Assembly (NCBI GenBank): GCA_024516035.1
Contig: CM044958.1
Span: forward strand, 40,634,099 to 40,698,098
From: Bactericera cockerelli
Taxonomy: Eukaryota > Arthropoda > Insecta > Hemiptera > Triozidae
Direction: 5' to 3'
DNA: 64,000 nucleotides
The notes beneath the pieces were generated by a model. That model had not been told where the DNA came from. It made no database searches and saw nothing but the letters and a program-made list of their open reading frames with translations. A program made the translations under genes and the position numbers. Position 1 is the first letter of the stretch. Each line of letters starts with the position of its first letter. Shown here in pieces: positions 1 to 10,574 of this stretch.

Positions 1-655
1 ATATTTTGGTTTTTTGCTGTGCGATGCGTAGTTGCTGAGATATTCGTCTTAGAAAAAAATCCAATAATGGCCCTTCTTCTCGATCCTAGGTTTTACATAC
101 AATTTGAATGAGGACTTCTGAGCGCTTTCATAGTTTCGTTGAATATAACTGAATACATTTCTGATTCAGAGGATGACTCTGGAACAGAGTACTAAAACCA
201 TACCTATTCTATCTATATTTATGTTGTAATTTTTTATTTTTAAAGCCCAAAGAAGTGTTTATTCCATTATTTCCATAATACTTTACGTTAACCAAAGAAA
301 TGTTATTAAAACCATTTCTTTTTTACTGTGAAATTGAATTTTTGTGTTGTTATTTTTATAAAAAATTGGTGGTCTGTAAAAAGGGCCATTTTTACTCTTT
401 TGTAGTTATTTTTTTTAAAAAAAAATTGGCACTATTAACCCACAGTTTTTTTTTGACCGTATTAAGAACAATATTTTCTATTAGTTGGTAAAATTTCACA
501 TCTGTATCTATAAATTTGAGAAAGTTACACAGCGTTGAAAACTTTGAACAGCTTTTTCTCAAAATCGACTTTTTGCAATATGGCCCTTCTTCTTAACCGC
601 TCCTCAATTGTATACCTAAGTCGGGAATTAGAGGTTTCTCCCACTATGAAGGTAA
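1..655. other. AT-rich non-genic DNA with a repeated GGCCCTTCTT motif
   Basis: No supported gene. The 14-mer ATGGCCCTTCTTCT occurs at 67-80 and again at 580-593, with the inverted core AAGGGCCAT at 381-389. This could be a remnant of a transposon end. A short open stretch ending near 196 reads as an acidic tail (SDSEDDSGTEY then stop) but has no recognisable domain and no start. Confidence 0.35.
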
Positions 656-666
656 GTAAGAAATAA

Positions 667-822
667 GACTGATCTCAATAGCTTGATCGATAAGGCGGTG
701 GACCTTGAATCTGGAGGTCGGTGGTTCAAGTCCTGGGTTTGGTTAAGATTTAGTAAAGCGAGTTTGAGTAGTAAGTTGTGATATCACGAAAGTGATTATA
801 TAAATATGATACTTTAACTTAG
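667..822 (+). mobile_element. SINE family A (tRNA-derived), full-length copy
   Basis: The head contains tRNA-like A-box sequence (TAGCTTGATCGATAAGGCGG) and a perfect B box (GGTTCAAGTCC at 723-733). The body ends TATCACGAAAGTGATTA, a short palindrome shared by all family members. An 11-bp perfect duplication GTAAGAAATAA flanks it at 656-666 and 823-833. Other copies lie at 3211-3360, 14820-14976 and 31888-31985. Confidence 0.85.
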
Positions 823-833
823 GTAAGAAATAA

Positions 834-1424
834 ATAAATAATGAAATACCTAACTTGTATCAGAGTCATGTTTTTATATTCAGATAAGGTTTCACGGCGA
901 TGACTGCCTAAAGGAGTGGGTGTTGCAGTATTTTGGGTACACAAATTCTTGTTCCTACTGATATTAAAACTGTTAAAAAAAACTAATTTCTCATAATTAT
1001 GAGTCATAAGCTCATGGTAAGCAGAAATCTTGCCCTTACCCCCACGGCACCACGCATTTGTACTTTTTATTTTTATTCTGATTAAAATCCTGAGGATGGA
1101 ATCATTGGGGAGTAACAGGGACAAGGAATGAAAAGAATTGTAAAAAAATACAAAGAAATAAAGGAAGGAAAATAAGAGAGCGAACAATAGATAAAACCGA
1201 AGCTAATATTTTCCGCCATATTAAATATTCTGCGCAAAACCAGTGCAATATTTGAGATTTCAAAAAAAATCTCTTTCAAATTGATTTCAGTGCTCGAGAT
1301 AGAAACAGAAGTTTAATAGTTTATATTTAAACTATCATTTTATTTGTGTTAGTCACATTAATGTGATGTCACTGTTACTCAAACACGCCAAAATATGGGT
1401 CCATTTCGCCAGCACCACCACCTT
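834..1424. other. AT-rich intergenic DNA
   Basis: Short overlapping minus-strand frames here lack any recognisable motif. I see no gene or clear repeat. Confidence 0.4.
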
Positions 1425-2410
1425 TAAAATGTAATGTTTTTTTTACATGGCTAATTTGTGCTTATTTTGTGCTTCTTTGTGCTTCAAACCCCGAATTTTG
1501 TGCTTCAACGATGAGGGCGCTACGCCCATTTCAATTTGGTGGTGCTGGGGAAACGGTAGAACCACCACTTTCGAAACGTAATGTTTTTTTTACATGGCTA
1601 ATTTGTGCTTATTTTGTGCTTCTTTGTGCTTCAAACCCCGAATTTTGTGCTTCAACGATAAGGGCGCTACGCCCATTTCAATTTGGTGGTGCTGGGGAAA
1701 CGGTAGAACCACCACTTTCGAAACGTAATGTTTTTTTTACATGGCTAATTTGTGCTTATTTTGTGCTTCTTTGTGCTTCAAACCCCGAATTTTGTGCTTC
1801 AACGATAAGGGCGCTATTGCGATTTTTCGGAGACCCCTCTCCCCCACACCCATTTCCCCAGCACCACCACTTTTGATTCGTAATACTTTTTTGATGTCAA
1901 ATTAATCCTTGAATTTTGTGCTAATTTGTGCTTCAAACCCCGAATTTTGTGCTTCAACGATAAGGGCGCTACGCCCATTCCACTTCGGGGGCCCCTGGGG
2001 AACCACCAGAACCACCACTTTCGAAACGTAATGTTTTTTTTACATGGCTAATTTGTGCTTATTTTGTGCTAATTTGTGCTTCAAACCCCGAATTTTGTGC
2101 TTCAACGATAAGGGCGCTACGCCCATTTCAATTTGGTGGTGCTGGGGAAACGGTAGAACCACCACTTTCGAAACGTAATGTTTTTTTTACATGGCTAATT
2201 TGTGCTTATTTTGTGCTTCTTTGTGCTTCAAACCCCGAATTTTGTGCCTCAACGATAAGGGCGCTATTGCTATTTTTCGGAGACCCCCCTCCCCCACACC
2301 CATTTCCCCAGCACCACCACTTTTGATTCGTAATACTTTTTTGATGTCAAATTAATCCTTGTATTTTGTGCTAATTTGTGCTTCAAACCCCGAATTTTGT
2401 GCTCAATTAC
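1425..2410. repeat. Satellite/minisatellite with 147-bp and 155-bp monomers
   Basis: Tandem monomers are marked by GTAATG/GTAATA at 1431, 1578, 1725, 1880, 2028, 2175 and 2330, giving spacings of 147, 147, 155, 148, 147 and 155. Two monomer types occur: type A (147 bp, with GGGCGCTACGCCC and GGTGGTGCTGGGGAAACGG) and type B (155 bp, with a pyrimidine-rich CCCCCACACCC section). The order A-A-B gives a higher-order unit of about 450 bp (1880 to 2330). Each monomer also holds 10-12 bp subrepeats of TTTGTGCTT. Because 147 is 3 x 49, one frame stays open through type-A units and yields repetitive 86- and 135-residue frames starting at 2066 and 1469. I regard these as by-products of the repeat, not genes. 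Confidence 0.9.
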
Positions 2411-2800
2411 TTAAGCTACTATAGCCAATACAAATTGCCGTATATTTCCCATACGCATGGAGACAGACAAGTAAGGAGAGGAAGAACTGAGTAAAAATCA
2501 CATCGCTGTTATCTCCAATGTTCTACCTTGCAATAGATGACTCATTGTCTCGGAGATAGTTTCAGTGTTGCCGTACCAGGAATATTTTAAAATTTCTCCC
2601 TTTACAATTATTATATTATTAAAGGGATTTCTCAGAAATACAGCTAAGAAGGAGTTCGATCCAAACTTATTGTCATAGTTATTTATGGTGCATAAAAATA
2701 CCCATGTATTGTGTATAGGTAATTTCATGAGAAGCTTACTGAATGATATATTATTTTATTGAGCCAAGCTTAGTATCCAGTTAAACGCTTAGGCGGTGAA
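2411..2800. other. Non-genic DNA between satellite and SINE cluster
   Basis: A 76-codon minus-strand frame is present, but no domain or splice context supports it. Confidence 0.35.
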
Positions 2801-3002
2801 CTAGTCACATCGGGACGGAGGTTTTACCCTCCATTCGCTTGAAACTCATTAAGTAGCTATTCATATGAACATTACACAGTCTGAGTGGGCCAGGGAATAG
2901 CCGGACTGGTCTCTCATCTGAGTCCTAACCTCACTGGGCGTTGCCTAACATCAGTGAGCCATGACCGAATGGTATTTTCAACATGCCATCGATTCTGACA
3001 TA
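2801..3002 (-). mobile_element. 5S rRNA-derived SINE (SINE3-type), diverged copy
   Basis: Read on the minus strand it has the 5S-like head (matching the CACCGAAGTTAAGCAAC and CTTGGATGGGTGACC regions of 5S genes, here mutated), then the shared core with GGCCCACTCAGACTG and GAATGGAGGGTAAAACC. The orientation is the same as the next copy. Confidence 0.7.
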
Positions 3003-3011
3003 ACAATATTT

Positions 3012-3412
3012 GTTTATTTTGGTTTAACATCGCTTTCCAACTGCATAGTCATATCACCCTCTATTTTCTCGAAACTCACAAACGCGCTACTCACATTAAC
3101 CTCACCCAACTTGAGTGGGGCCGGGAATAGCCAGCATCATGATCGTTTGAAGAGGAATGGTCATCAATCCAACTCCTGGCCTCGCTAGATATTGCTTAAC
3201 TTTAATAAGTGACCGACCTCTGTAGCTTGATCGATAAAGCGGCGGACTTGTAACCTGGAGGTCGGTGGTTCAAGTCCCGGTTTCAGCGCGGATTTAGTAA
3301 AGCGAGTTTGAATATCTGTTATATCACGAAAGTGATTAACACAAATGTGAGAACTCAACCTTTATAACTGGAAAAGTACTGGTGATTTGAACGTGCCATC
3401 GCATCGACGTGA
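3012..3412 (-). mobile_element. 5S-derived SINE split by a SINE A insertion
   Basis: The core and the 3' half of the 5S-like head are at 3012-3210. The head resumes at about 3361-3412 (reverse of ACGTGCCATCG...GAC). The intervening 3211-3360 is a SINE A. Order of events: the 5S-SINE inserted first, SINE A second. Confidence 0.7.
3211..3360 (+). mobile_element. SINE family A, nested copy
   Basis: It carries the same tRNA-like head (TGTAGCTTGATCGATAAAGC), the B box GGTTCAAGTCC and the TATCACGAAAGTGATTA tail motif as the copy at 667-822. The duplication is imperfect (CTTTAATAA on the left, CTTTATAAC on the right). Confidence 0.8.
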
Positions 3413-3759
3413 CATTATTTTAGTCAAAATATATTGAGATTAAGTTGATTTTAGTTAAGTTTCGATAGGTTCATTTATTTAAGTGTATTTTCATACAACA
3501 AACATCTTCTCCCGACACCTGGTGCCTACCAGGCTCGAGGCATTTCCACGCTGGACTGCTAATGACAGTCGTTGGCTTAAGAATGCCCCGGCCCTGGTAT
3601 CATCACATGTGCGTTGTAACGTATCTGAAATCACGTCTACCAAAGACTTAAACTGCCGAGAAAATGGTTCTAGTGTTTCGACAGCCAAGCCATAGAAACA
3701 GTACTGTGGTGTTAGAGCTTTGTATTTTTTACAAAATTAATTTATGCCAATATGATAGA
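3413..3759. other. Non-genic DNA
   Basis: Two overlapping frames on opposite strands (about 65-70 codons) have no recognisable domains. No gene is supported. Confidence 0.35.
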
Positions 3760-4220
3760 CTTGTTGAATACTTCAGTTACCGTTCTGTCACGACTGTTAA
3801 GCAAACACTAGTGAAGAGGGGTAGTCACCGTGGCAGAGTGAGTTAGCGCGCTAGGCATTACACGCATGGTGACCTGGGTTCGATTCCCACCGGCGCAGTA
3901 ATTTTTCTGCTCTGTACTTGGATGTTCGGGGTTCACTCATACCTCGTGAGGAAAAATGAGTAGTTACTTGTATGTGTAACGACTAGTGGCGGCATTACCA
4001 GAGTAAAAAGAAATTAATGTAATAGAATTCGAAAAGTACAGGAGGCTCTTAGTAATTCTACGCTACCCACAAAAATTGTGAAGAGGCCTTGTGCTTCACC
4101 ACAAGTAAAGTCATACATACACTAGTGAAGAGGGTGACCATTCAAATTTAAACTCTTGAGATGCAGGCTTTTCACGGCTCAACATAGGGTAGGTGAGGTT
4201 AAGAGGATTTTCCACGTAAA
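3760..4220 (+). mobile_element. Degenerate 5S-derived SINE interrupted by SINE B
   Basis: The left part at about 3760-3820 (GTTCTGTCACGACTGTTAAG, like the 5S GTTCTCGTC...GAAGTTAAGCAAC segment) and the right part from 4119 (GGGTGACCATTC, the 5S C-box region, then the core) read as one 5S-headed SINE once 3821-4118 and one duplication copy are removed. Confidence 0.55.
3821..4118 (+). mobile_element. SINE family B (tRNA-derived), full-length, perfect TSD
   Basis: The head has an A-box-like GTGGCAGAGTGAGTTAGCGC and the B box GGTTCGATTCC. The body holds CTCTGTACTTGGATGTTCGG, CTCATACCTCGTGAGG and a 3' segment TTCTACGCTACCCAC. A perfect 16-bp duplication ACACTAGTGAAGAGGG lies at 3805-3820 and 4119-4134. 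Related copies are at 12541-12923 and 48101-48389, with a variant at 28070-28385. Confidence 0.9.
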
Positions 4221-4983
4221 CCTCACCCAGCCTGTGTCATACTAGAAGGATTTTTCTGAATGGCAGAATTTTTTTTACATAATATGTCTATTTTAGTTAT
4301 ACAACGTCCATGGCACGTTGAATACACCATTTTCCGTTTGTCATAACCATAACATAAATAAAGCAAACTTAAGCGAAGTTCAACCCTTGTGACGCTAACC
4401 TTACCCAGCCTGGGTTGGTGTATAAGAATTTTCAGAATGATAGTACTTTTTGGTAGGATTTTTTTTATGGTTTTTGAACAACAACAAAAAATTAATACCT
4501 ATCTATTTTTGGAGTTCTCCCAGAAACACTCCCCGAGCTACGCGCCTACTTCTTATAAATACCCAGGACACTGACAATTCGTCGCTATTTTTCCATGGTA
4601 CGTCCTAGCCTAGGAAAATAAAAATTGTTATGTATCTATAAAAGCATTTTATCGCCTAGGGCTAATTTTCAAAACCTTAAAGCTTTATTACAAAATTGTT
4701 ACTATTACGTCTAGACTGTGACAAAATAAAAGGTTACCACCGCCGGTTACTCCACGGTAACATAGCTGTTTGCTAAAAATCAATATTAAATTCGTAATCA
4801 GCACCTCAAAATAATTTAATTTGATATGTCATGACCCTCCTCTAAGATGAATAGTAAAGAAGTTAGTCCAAACTTCTTTATTATTCATCTATAATAAACT
4901 ATTGGATAATAAATACCGGTAAAATGGTGTCGAGTTCTAAAAATTTGAGAAAATAAAGAAATGATCGGAGTAAGCCCCTATTA
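4221..4983. other. Non-genic DNA with small SINE fragments
   Basis: Short stretches resemble 5S-SINE pieces (CATGGCACGTTGAATACACC at 4309-4328; CCTTACCCAGCCTGGGTTGG near 4400). The rest is AT-rich with no supported gene. Confidence 0.4.
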
Positions 4984-5112
4984 GCCAGCGTCGAAAGCGC
5001 GTTGAATGCACCAGTTCTCGTTGGATCACCGAAGTTAAGCAACGACCAGCGACTTCGTGATGCATTCTGGCCTAGGCCAGGCTGGCTGAGGTTAATGTAG
5101 GTAGCAGGTTAA
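4984..5112 (+). mobile_element. 5S rRNA-derived SINE, 3'-truncated
   Basis: The head is well preserved: GCACCAGTTCTCGTTGGATC followed by ACCGAAGTTAAGCAACGACC, clearly 5S-like (internal promoter A-box region). The core GAGGTTAATGTAGGTAGCAG follows and the copy then stops. Confidence 0.8.
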
Positions 5113-6389
5113 TACTAAGATGAAACATTAATTCCGCTCTCGGTCTAAATCTGAGGTCAGGGACTCTTATTTCGACTTTCTCGAGATATAGTGTCTCGAG
5201 ATTACAGACAGACAGACACACACACTGTCTTATACTTGAATGTAATTTCTACTTGGATTAAAAACAAAGTTAATCTTAACTGAAAAGTCTATCAAGAGTT
5301 AATTAAATGAAACTAGTTAAAAATTTCACGGGTTTTCGAAAGCGTAATTAAATAATTGTCTAATAAAGATACTTCAATATTTCTATTGGAAAACGTCAAA
5401 AGCTGTGGTGGTGAATGAGGGTCTGAGTTTTAAAGAGGAATGAACCAAAGTGGACGTTTTTGTTGACTTTTCAGCTCTTCGTCAACCTTTACACTTACAG
5501 GTATTTCTAAAAATAGCCATTGCTATCTACAGGTTAAATTCGGGGCGGAAAAAATCTTTGGACTACACAGAGTAAGTACCTAAGTACCAGGTATCTAATC
5601 CTTGAGATGACTGCAATGCGTCCCTGAGTAAATACAGGGTGATTGTATTATGAATACGGGGACACTGTGATTTCGCAATATAATATATAGAAACACAGAA
5701 AAAGGGTACGTGAACACGTAAATTTAAGAATGACAGTATAGGAATCATTATGTATGATACTATATATCTCATGTTTAGATTACTCTACCCTAACTGTTTT
5801 AAGAACCCAGTAAGCAACAAAAAAATCAGTCTAAATACATTTTCTAGATCAAATCTAATGATTTTGAGATTTTTAGCTAACTGTTACTGTTGAGTGACCA
5901 GTGTCATGTGTTGGCACTATACCCATGTGGTGGCAGAACAGTTTATTCAATCTTTCTGAAAGTCTGCATCAAGCGGAATTCTATCTGGTCCAATTAAGAA
6001 TACTAATTTTCGAGAAATTTTTCCTGAGCAAAAATATACGTTTAGTGGATAGACCACTAAACCAGATATACATAGGTATTTGCATAATTAAATTGAAAAT
6101 GTTAGTCACAATTAGAGTCTGCGGCGCATTCATTTACATAATTATTAATAATTACCTATATTATTTACATAATTATTATCTAATAATTATATTAGATAAT
6201 AATTATTCGTATTTGTCGATCTCTTATTATTAATAATATAATAAAATTGCATGATAACATTGATTAATTGACTAGGGGTAGTCTCTTAAAACAATTATTT
6301 TGAATTATCTAAATAGGGGGTATCTGATGGTTAATCTGACTGCTACACCCTGTATAACCAAAGTCATGAATTACTTTACATAAACATTT
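5113..6389. other. AT-rich intergenic DNA
   Basis: It contains GA/CA dinucleotide-rich sequence near 5205-5225 and a TAAT-rich palindromic patch at 6136-6245. No gene is supported. TACAGGGTG-like words at 5633 and 6345 are too short to define an element. Confidence 0.4.
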
Positions 6390-6795
6390 TTTTCATTGTT
6401 GACCCCCCCTTTTTTTTTTGGGAATCAATTAGGACCAATACCCGAATATTGAAAACCAAAAAAATTTTTGTTGAAAAAGCTTGTGAAGACAGGTCAGGTT
6501 TTTAAACCCTTTTCAACCCTTGGGTAAAAAACAATTCGACCGTTTTAAAATTTTCAGGGGTGATGTAAAAAAAAAATAGGACCCCCGTAAATTATAGACT
6601 TTTTCAACAAGTCTCGCGGGGTGCTCAGTTTGGGCAAGGAGTAGCGTTTGGTCTCGTAAAAACCCGAGGCTTCGAGTTCGAAACCCAGCCGGGCCCGAAA
6701 ACTTATCCTCCCCTTTTGGGGATTGGACAAGCACAACTAAATTTTAAAATTTGGGTTACGTTTGTATGAAAAACGAAAATTCAAGTTTTAGTCAT
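6390..6795 (+). repeat. Degraded SINE E-like copy in homopolymer-rich, possibly low-quality sequence
   Basis: The part at about 6605-6735 resembles SINE E (GGTGCTCAG like the A box, GAGTTCGAAACCCAGCCGGG like the B-box side, then TTATCCTCCC). The flanking sequence has unusually inflated homopolymers (runs of C, T, A and G), which is what unpolished long-read sequence beside a gap looks like. Confidence 0.5.
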
Positions 6796-6895
6796 NNNNN
6801 NNNNNNNNNNNNNNNNNNNNNNNNNNNNNNNNNNNNNNNNNNNNNNNNNNNNNNNNNNNNNNNNNNNNNNNNNNNNNNNNNNNNNNNNNNNNNNN
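6796..6895. other. Assembly gap, 100 N
   Basis: One hundred undetermined bases. A round 100 usually denotes a gap of unknown size. Confidence 0.99.
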
Positions 6896-7924
6896 GAGCT
6901 ATAGAAAAATCTATCCCTGTTTCCTCAATTTCATTGAAAAATTACACCTATAACTAACAAATGAATAAGGAAACATGGTGGAATCTACGTTAGTCAACTA
7001 TTAATTTTATGCCCACTTGAATACCGTATGAATCTCGTCAGTGATAGGTATGCGAATCTAACAATAGGAACACTGAATATAAGAGATAGGGCACTGAACA
7101 TAAGAGATAGGGCCATGTTTGGTGGCAAGATGAGTGGTCTGTACTGGCACAGTGTTCATACTACTTGCTGTGGTTAGTTTCCTGATTTTTGGTTGTTTTG
7201 AGGAGATACAAGTCAAACAAAATTGTATTGAGCAAAAGAAGGGTGCTAATCCTGAGTACAATAATTTATCATTCATGTTGTTGTTTTCATCATATTTCTA
7301 ATTTAGGCGATACATGGAATATTACAGGTTGTGTCAGAAAGATTATCTGAATCTTTTCTAAAACCAAAGTTTATTCAGGTTGAGGTTTCACAATTCATAA
7401 ATTATGATCCGATCTTCCCATCAGGGACAGGTGTTGTTTTTAGTATGCAGGGAATTATTTTCAATTCTAAGTGCCCACAGCTATACGGGTGAAACTTGGC
7501 CGTATTTTTCTCTCTAACCAAAGTGAATTTAACTGGAATAAAATGAACGAACTGGAAGAAATTAATTTTCTTTTGGAAGAGGAAAAATCTTCTTCCAGTT
7601 TGGTTAACCAAAATGAATTTATAAAATTCTTGCTTTCATTGTTCCATTTCTTTTTAGGTTAAGGCCATTGTTTATCTTTAAAAATACCGAAACGCATTTT
7701 TCTTTCACGAATAGTGGGGAAGCTAAACTCGAAATATTTGGAATAAAATGGAAATATTTGTAAATACCGAACCTGGAATTTTTTTATATCCAAAAGCAAA
7801 ATACACCTTTTGTTACGATGAAGTGCGGAGTTTGAGCTAGTAGGTCCCTAATGTACCTGTTGCAGTGATATTTCCAACATTTCTTTCTCAATCATCTGAA
7901 CCCTGTCTTCTTTTACTCTGTCTT
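6896..7924. other. Non-genic DNA
   Basis: Short frames on both strands have no domain. A 17-bp near-duplicate (TGAACATAAGAGATAGGGC) occurs at 7070-7110. No gene is supported. Confidence 0.4.
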
Positions 7925-8258
7925 ATCCCGCTCAAGCAGGGTCGACGTTGTTCAACCTCATGGTTGAGGTTGATTGGTTTTGGCATATTTTTTACGGCTG
8001 GATGCCCTTCCTAACGCCAACGATTCTATTTGATTTAACGTCCAGGATTAGGACGGGGGTTCTACCCTCCATTCGCTGGGAATCGTACCAGCTACCCACA
8101 TTAACCTCACCCAGCCTGGGTAGGGCCGGAAATGCCAACCTCACGTGTTTGGATGGAACAGAATTTTCTTCGAAAAGTCTGCCCCAGCCGGGAGTTGAAC
8201 TCGGGAACTCTGGACTACGGGCAGTAGTCACAACCATTACGCCACGCCATGAGTTACT
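7925..8258 (-). mobile_element. SINE family C (tRNA head, shared core, conserved tail)
   Basis: On the minus strand: a tRNA-like head with CGTAATGGTTGTGACTACTG and GAGTTCAACTCCCGG (B-box region), then the core CCCAGGCTGGGTGAGGTTAA and GAATGGAGGGTAG. The tail is GTTGGCGTTAGGAAGGGCAT, of a type I recall from many invertebrate SINE/LINE tails. Other copies are at 31288-31500, 36885-37095 and 43886-43990. Tail-like pieces are at 39235-39370 and 61725-61870. Confidence 0.8.
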
Positions 8259-8580
8259 GGGTGTAAAGACTCCCCGCGGGTGGGGGTAGGGGGGAGTAGA
8301 AAGCTATAAATTTATTCGCATGCTGAAACGTGGGGGAGTCGAAACGTAGCTGTAATGGATAGTTAATTATACATATTTTATTCTCTGGCTTTGGAGAAAG
8401 AGAAAAAAAAAACGAGAGAAGAAAAATGAGAAAAAATTAGAGGGGAAAAATGCTTAGAGCAAACAAAAAATGGTAAAAAGATAAAGAAGAAAAATGTTCG
8501 CCAAGTGCTGGAAAGCAGACCGAGAGTTTCTTATCGGCTCAGGGGATTCGAACATGGCTTACTCCTGGATTTTTCGTAGT
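8259..8580. other. Purine-rich non-genic DNA
   Basis: G-rich start (GGGTGGGGGTAGGGGGG at 8279-8295) and A/G-rich 8391-8500. No gene. Confidence 0.45.
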
Positions 8581-8786
8581 CTATCCCGGTAGCTCAGTGG
8601 TAAAGGCGACACTCTGTGAATCCATAGATTCCAGAGGTCGCAGGTGCGAAACCCAGCCGGGACATGACAGGTTATCTTCCCATTTGGGATTTTACCACAT
8701 AATAATAAGTCTTGAGTTTACTGCTGAAATAATCCGACTTAATAGTCCTAATCGGGTAGTATAAATAAGGCGATATTATAATTATT
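8581..8786 (+). mobile_element. SINE family E (tRNA-derived)
   Basis: The head still looks like a tRNA: TCCCGGTAGCTCAGTGGTAA (acceptor 5' strand and A box) and CGAAACCCAGCCGGGACA (B-box side and acceptor 3' strand); TCCCGGT can pair with GCCGGGA. The body ends AGTATAAATAAGGCGATATT. A minus-strand copy lies at 40510-40705 and a poor one at 6605-6735. Confidence 0.8.
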
Positions 8787-8787
8787 A

Positions 8788-9004
8788 CTAGCGGGCTGTC
8801 GCCCGCTTTGCGGGTCGAGGCATGGCCGTGAAAGCAAAAAGTCCTTTTTCGCCAATGGCAGGTGTTGTAGTGAGAATTTCGGAAAATCCCGTCTTATTGC
8901 ACATCTAGACTATAAGACAAAGCTACCTACCAAATTTCAGCTTCCTAGGACTTACCAGTTCGGAGAAACAGTGATGATCAGTCAGTCAGTGACTTTGACA
9001 TTTA
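8788..9004 (-). mobile_element. Helitron-like non-autonomous element, copy 1
   Basis: Read on the minus strand it ends in a GCGGGC-GACA-GCCCGC hairpin running into CTAG followed by T, as at 25689-25708. The body includes CCTAGGAAGCTGAAATTTGG and matches the second copy to near its 5' end, where the long-TIR transposon at 9007 begins. Confidence 0.6.
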
Positions 9005-9660
9005 TACAGGGTGGACCAAAAAAAACGTTTACACCCGTTAATGGTAAATTACTGACGACATTTCCAGGCCGGATCTGCAATCCGTTTTTTCGGATTCGCC
9101 TTCGTAACTGCACAAAGTGATTTTTTACAACTTTCCGAAAAAGTCCGACTTTGGCTTATTTTTCAGGTCAGTACTTTTTTCCTGTTTAAGATGAGTTGAT
9201 TCTGAACAATTTTGCAGAAAGCCAACAAAATTTCGATGTTTCTAGCTACACTACTTTTTTTTTTCACGATTTGGTTTGTCATATTTTTTTACACCTGAAC
9301 AGAAAAAAACACCCAAAAAAACTTTTTTACTAAATAAAACACTCGACATTTGTCCGAACAAATTTTGGCACAGACATGGGCAAGTTTGATAAAAGTTGGC
9401 GGCCGCCCCGAGGATGCTAAAAAATAATTTTATGATTTTTTATCACGTGATCTTCTGGGAAAAATTATTAGATGTTTGCCAAAAACTCTTCAAAAATTCA
9501 AGAGTTTTCTAGTTGTAGACTGTGTAAGGGCGTCTTGTGTTGTTTACAAAAATTGTTTACATTGCTTTTTTTGAATACCGCGGTCTCACATGCCTTCAAC
9601 AGCCAGTTTAAGAAAATTCAAATGATAAATTTCGTGCTTCTCAGATATCAGTGGTGTTAG

Positions 9661-9724
9661 CTAGATGTGGTAGTGCTAAGAGTGTTAGTCGCATGACCGA
9701 GGTTCAATTCTCGACGGTCAATAT
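9661..9724 (+). repeat. tRNA-like segment inside the long-TIR element
   Basis: It has A-box-like TGTGGTAGTGCTAAGAG and a T-arm-like CGAGGTTCAATTCTCG (4-bp stem, B-box-like loop). No acceptor stem forms, so it is more likely a SINE head or tRNA pseudogene than a working tRNA. Confidence 0.4.
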
Positions 9725-10574
9725 TATTTTAATTATCAAAAAAATCTGATGGAATATTTTATTCACACCTGTATCTGACCTGTTGTAACACCAACAACTT
9801 ATGGTTTTTTTGGGGGTAATACCATCTGTAAATTGAGTTCTATCAGATACTATTGGTATCACAATACACATAATTATTATTCATGTAAGCCCCTGAGAGA
9901 CTGCCTTGATAATGTAAGGATGGTTTTTCTTATGCTTCCCTACGAGAGAAAAAAAAACTAGCGAATTTTCCAAACGAAGATAGAGTTTATGAAATAAATC
10001 CAGGTAAATATGTAGGTAGGTTCTTCTAACATAAACAATACTAATTAAATAACAAATATTTACAGATTGCCAACTCTTAATAGAAGTCTTCAAAAAAACA
10101 AGATTATATTTTGTAAAATTAATAAACTTTTGCAGTCTTTATTATGTTTTATACTATTTTGATATAAACAAAAAGGTATTTAAAAAATCATTTTGTGTTA
10201 GTATGTTCAATGAGAAACGATTAGACGCGCACGATTAGCTGTGGTAAGCTAGTCCACCCGGTCCGAACGTCAGAGCCAGCAAAAAATTTATTCATGACCA
10301 CAAAATTAAAAAGACTGTTGCCATTTTTTATTTAGCCATAGTACACACTATGGATTCTCCTCACACAAATTTTTGAAACCAATGGTGACTTTAGTACCTT
10401 AGTTCTACCTAAGAACTGTAGAGTGGAGTAATTAATAGCTTTGCAGAGATAGTAAATTTGTCCGTAATCTGCTGTTTTTGGCATTGTGATGCCACTGTGT
10501 TTTGATTAGTAAGCACTTATTGTGAACCAAGCCTTCTTACCTACGAGCTAATATTTCTCACATCCTCATTCTTG

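Noticed and set aside
1..200. C-terminal exon of an acidic protein (SDSEDDSGTEY)
   Set aside because: Too short, with an in-frame stop just upstream and no family match I can name.
1469..2326. Repetitive open frames of 135 and 86 codons with 49-residue repeats
   Set aside because: They follow from a 147-bp satellite monomer divisible by three; type-B units break the frame and there is no gene context.
1425..2410. CRISPR-like array
   Set aside because: The repeat units are contiguous with no unique spacers, and the DNA is plainly eukaryotic.
4984..5060. 5S rRNA gene
   Set aside because: Only part of the 5S sequence is kept and it is fused to a repeated core also seen in other SINEs.
5632..6357. 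Mariner MITE bounded by TACAGGGTG and CACCCTGTA
   Set aside because: Inverse similarity does not extend past about nine bases.
8581..8663. Functional tRNA gene
   Set aside because: Acceptor pairing and boxes are tRNA-like, but the T stem is mismatched and the sequence continues into a repeated SINE body found elsewhere.
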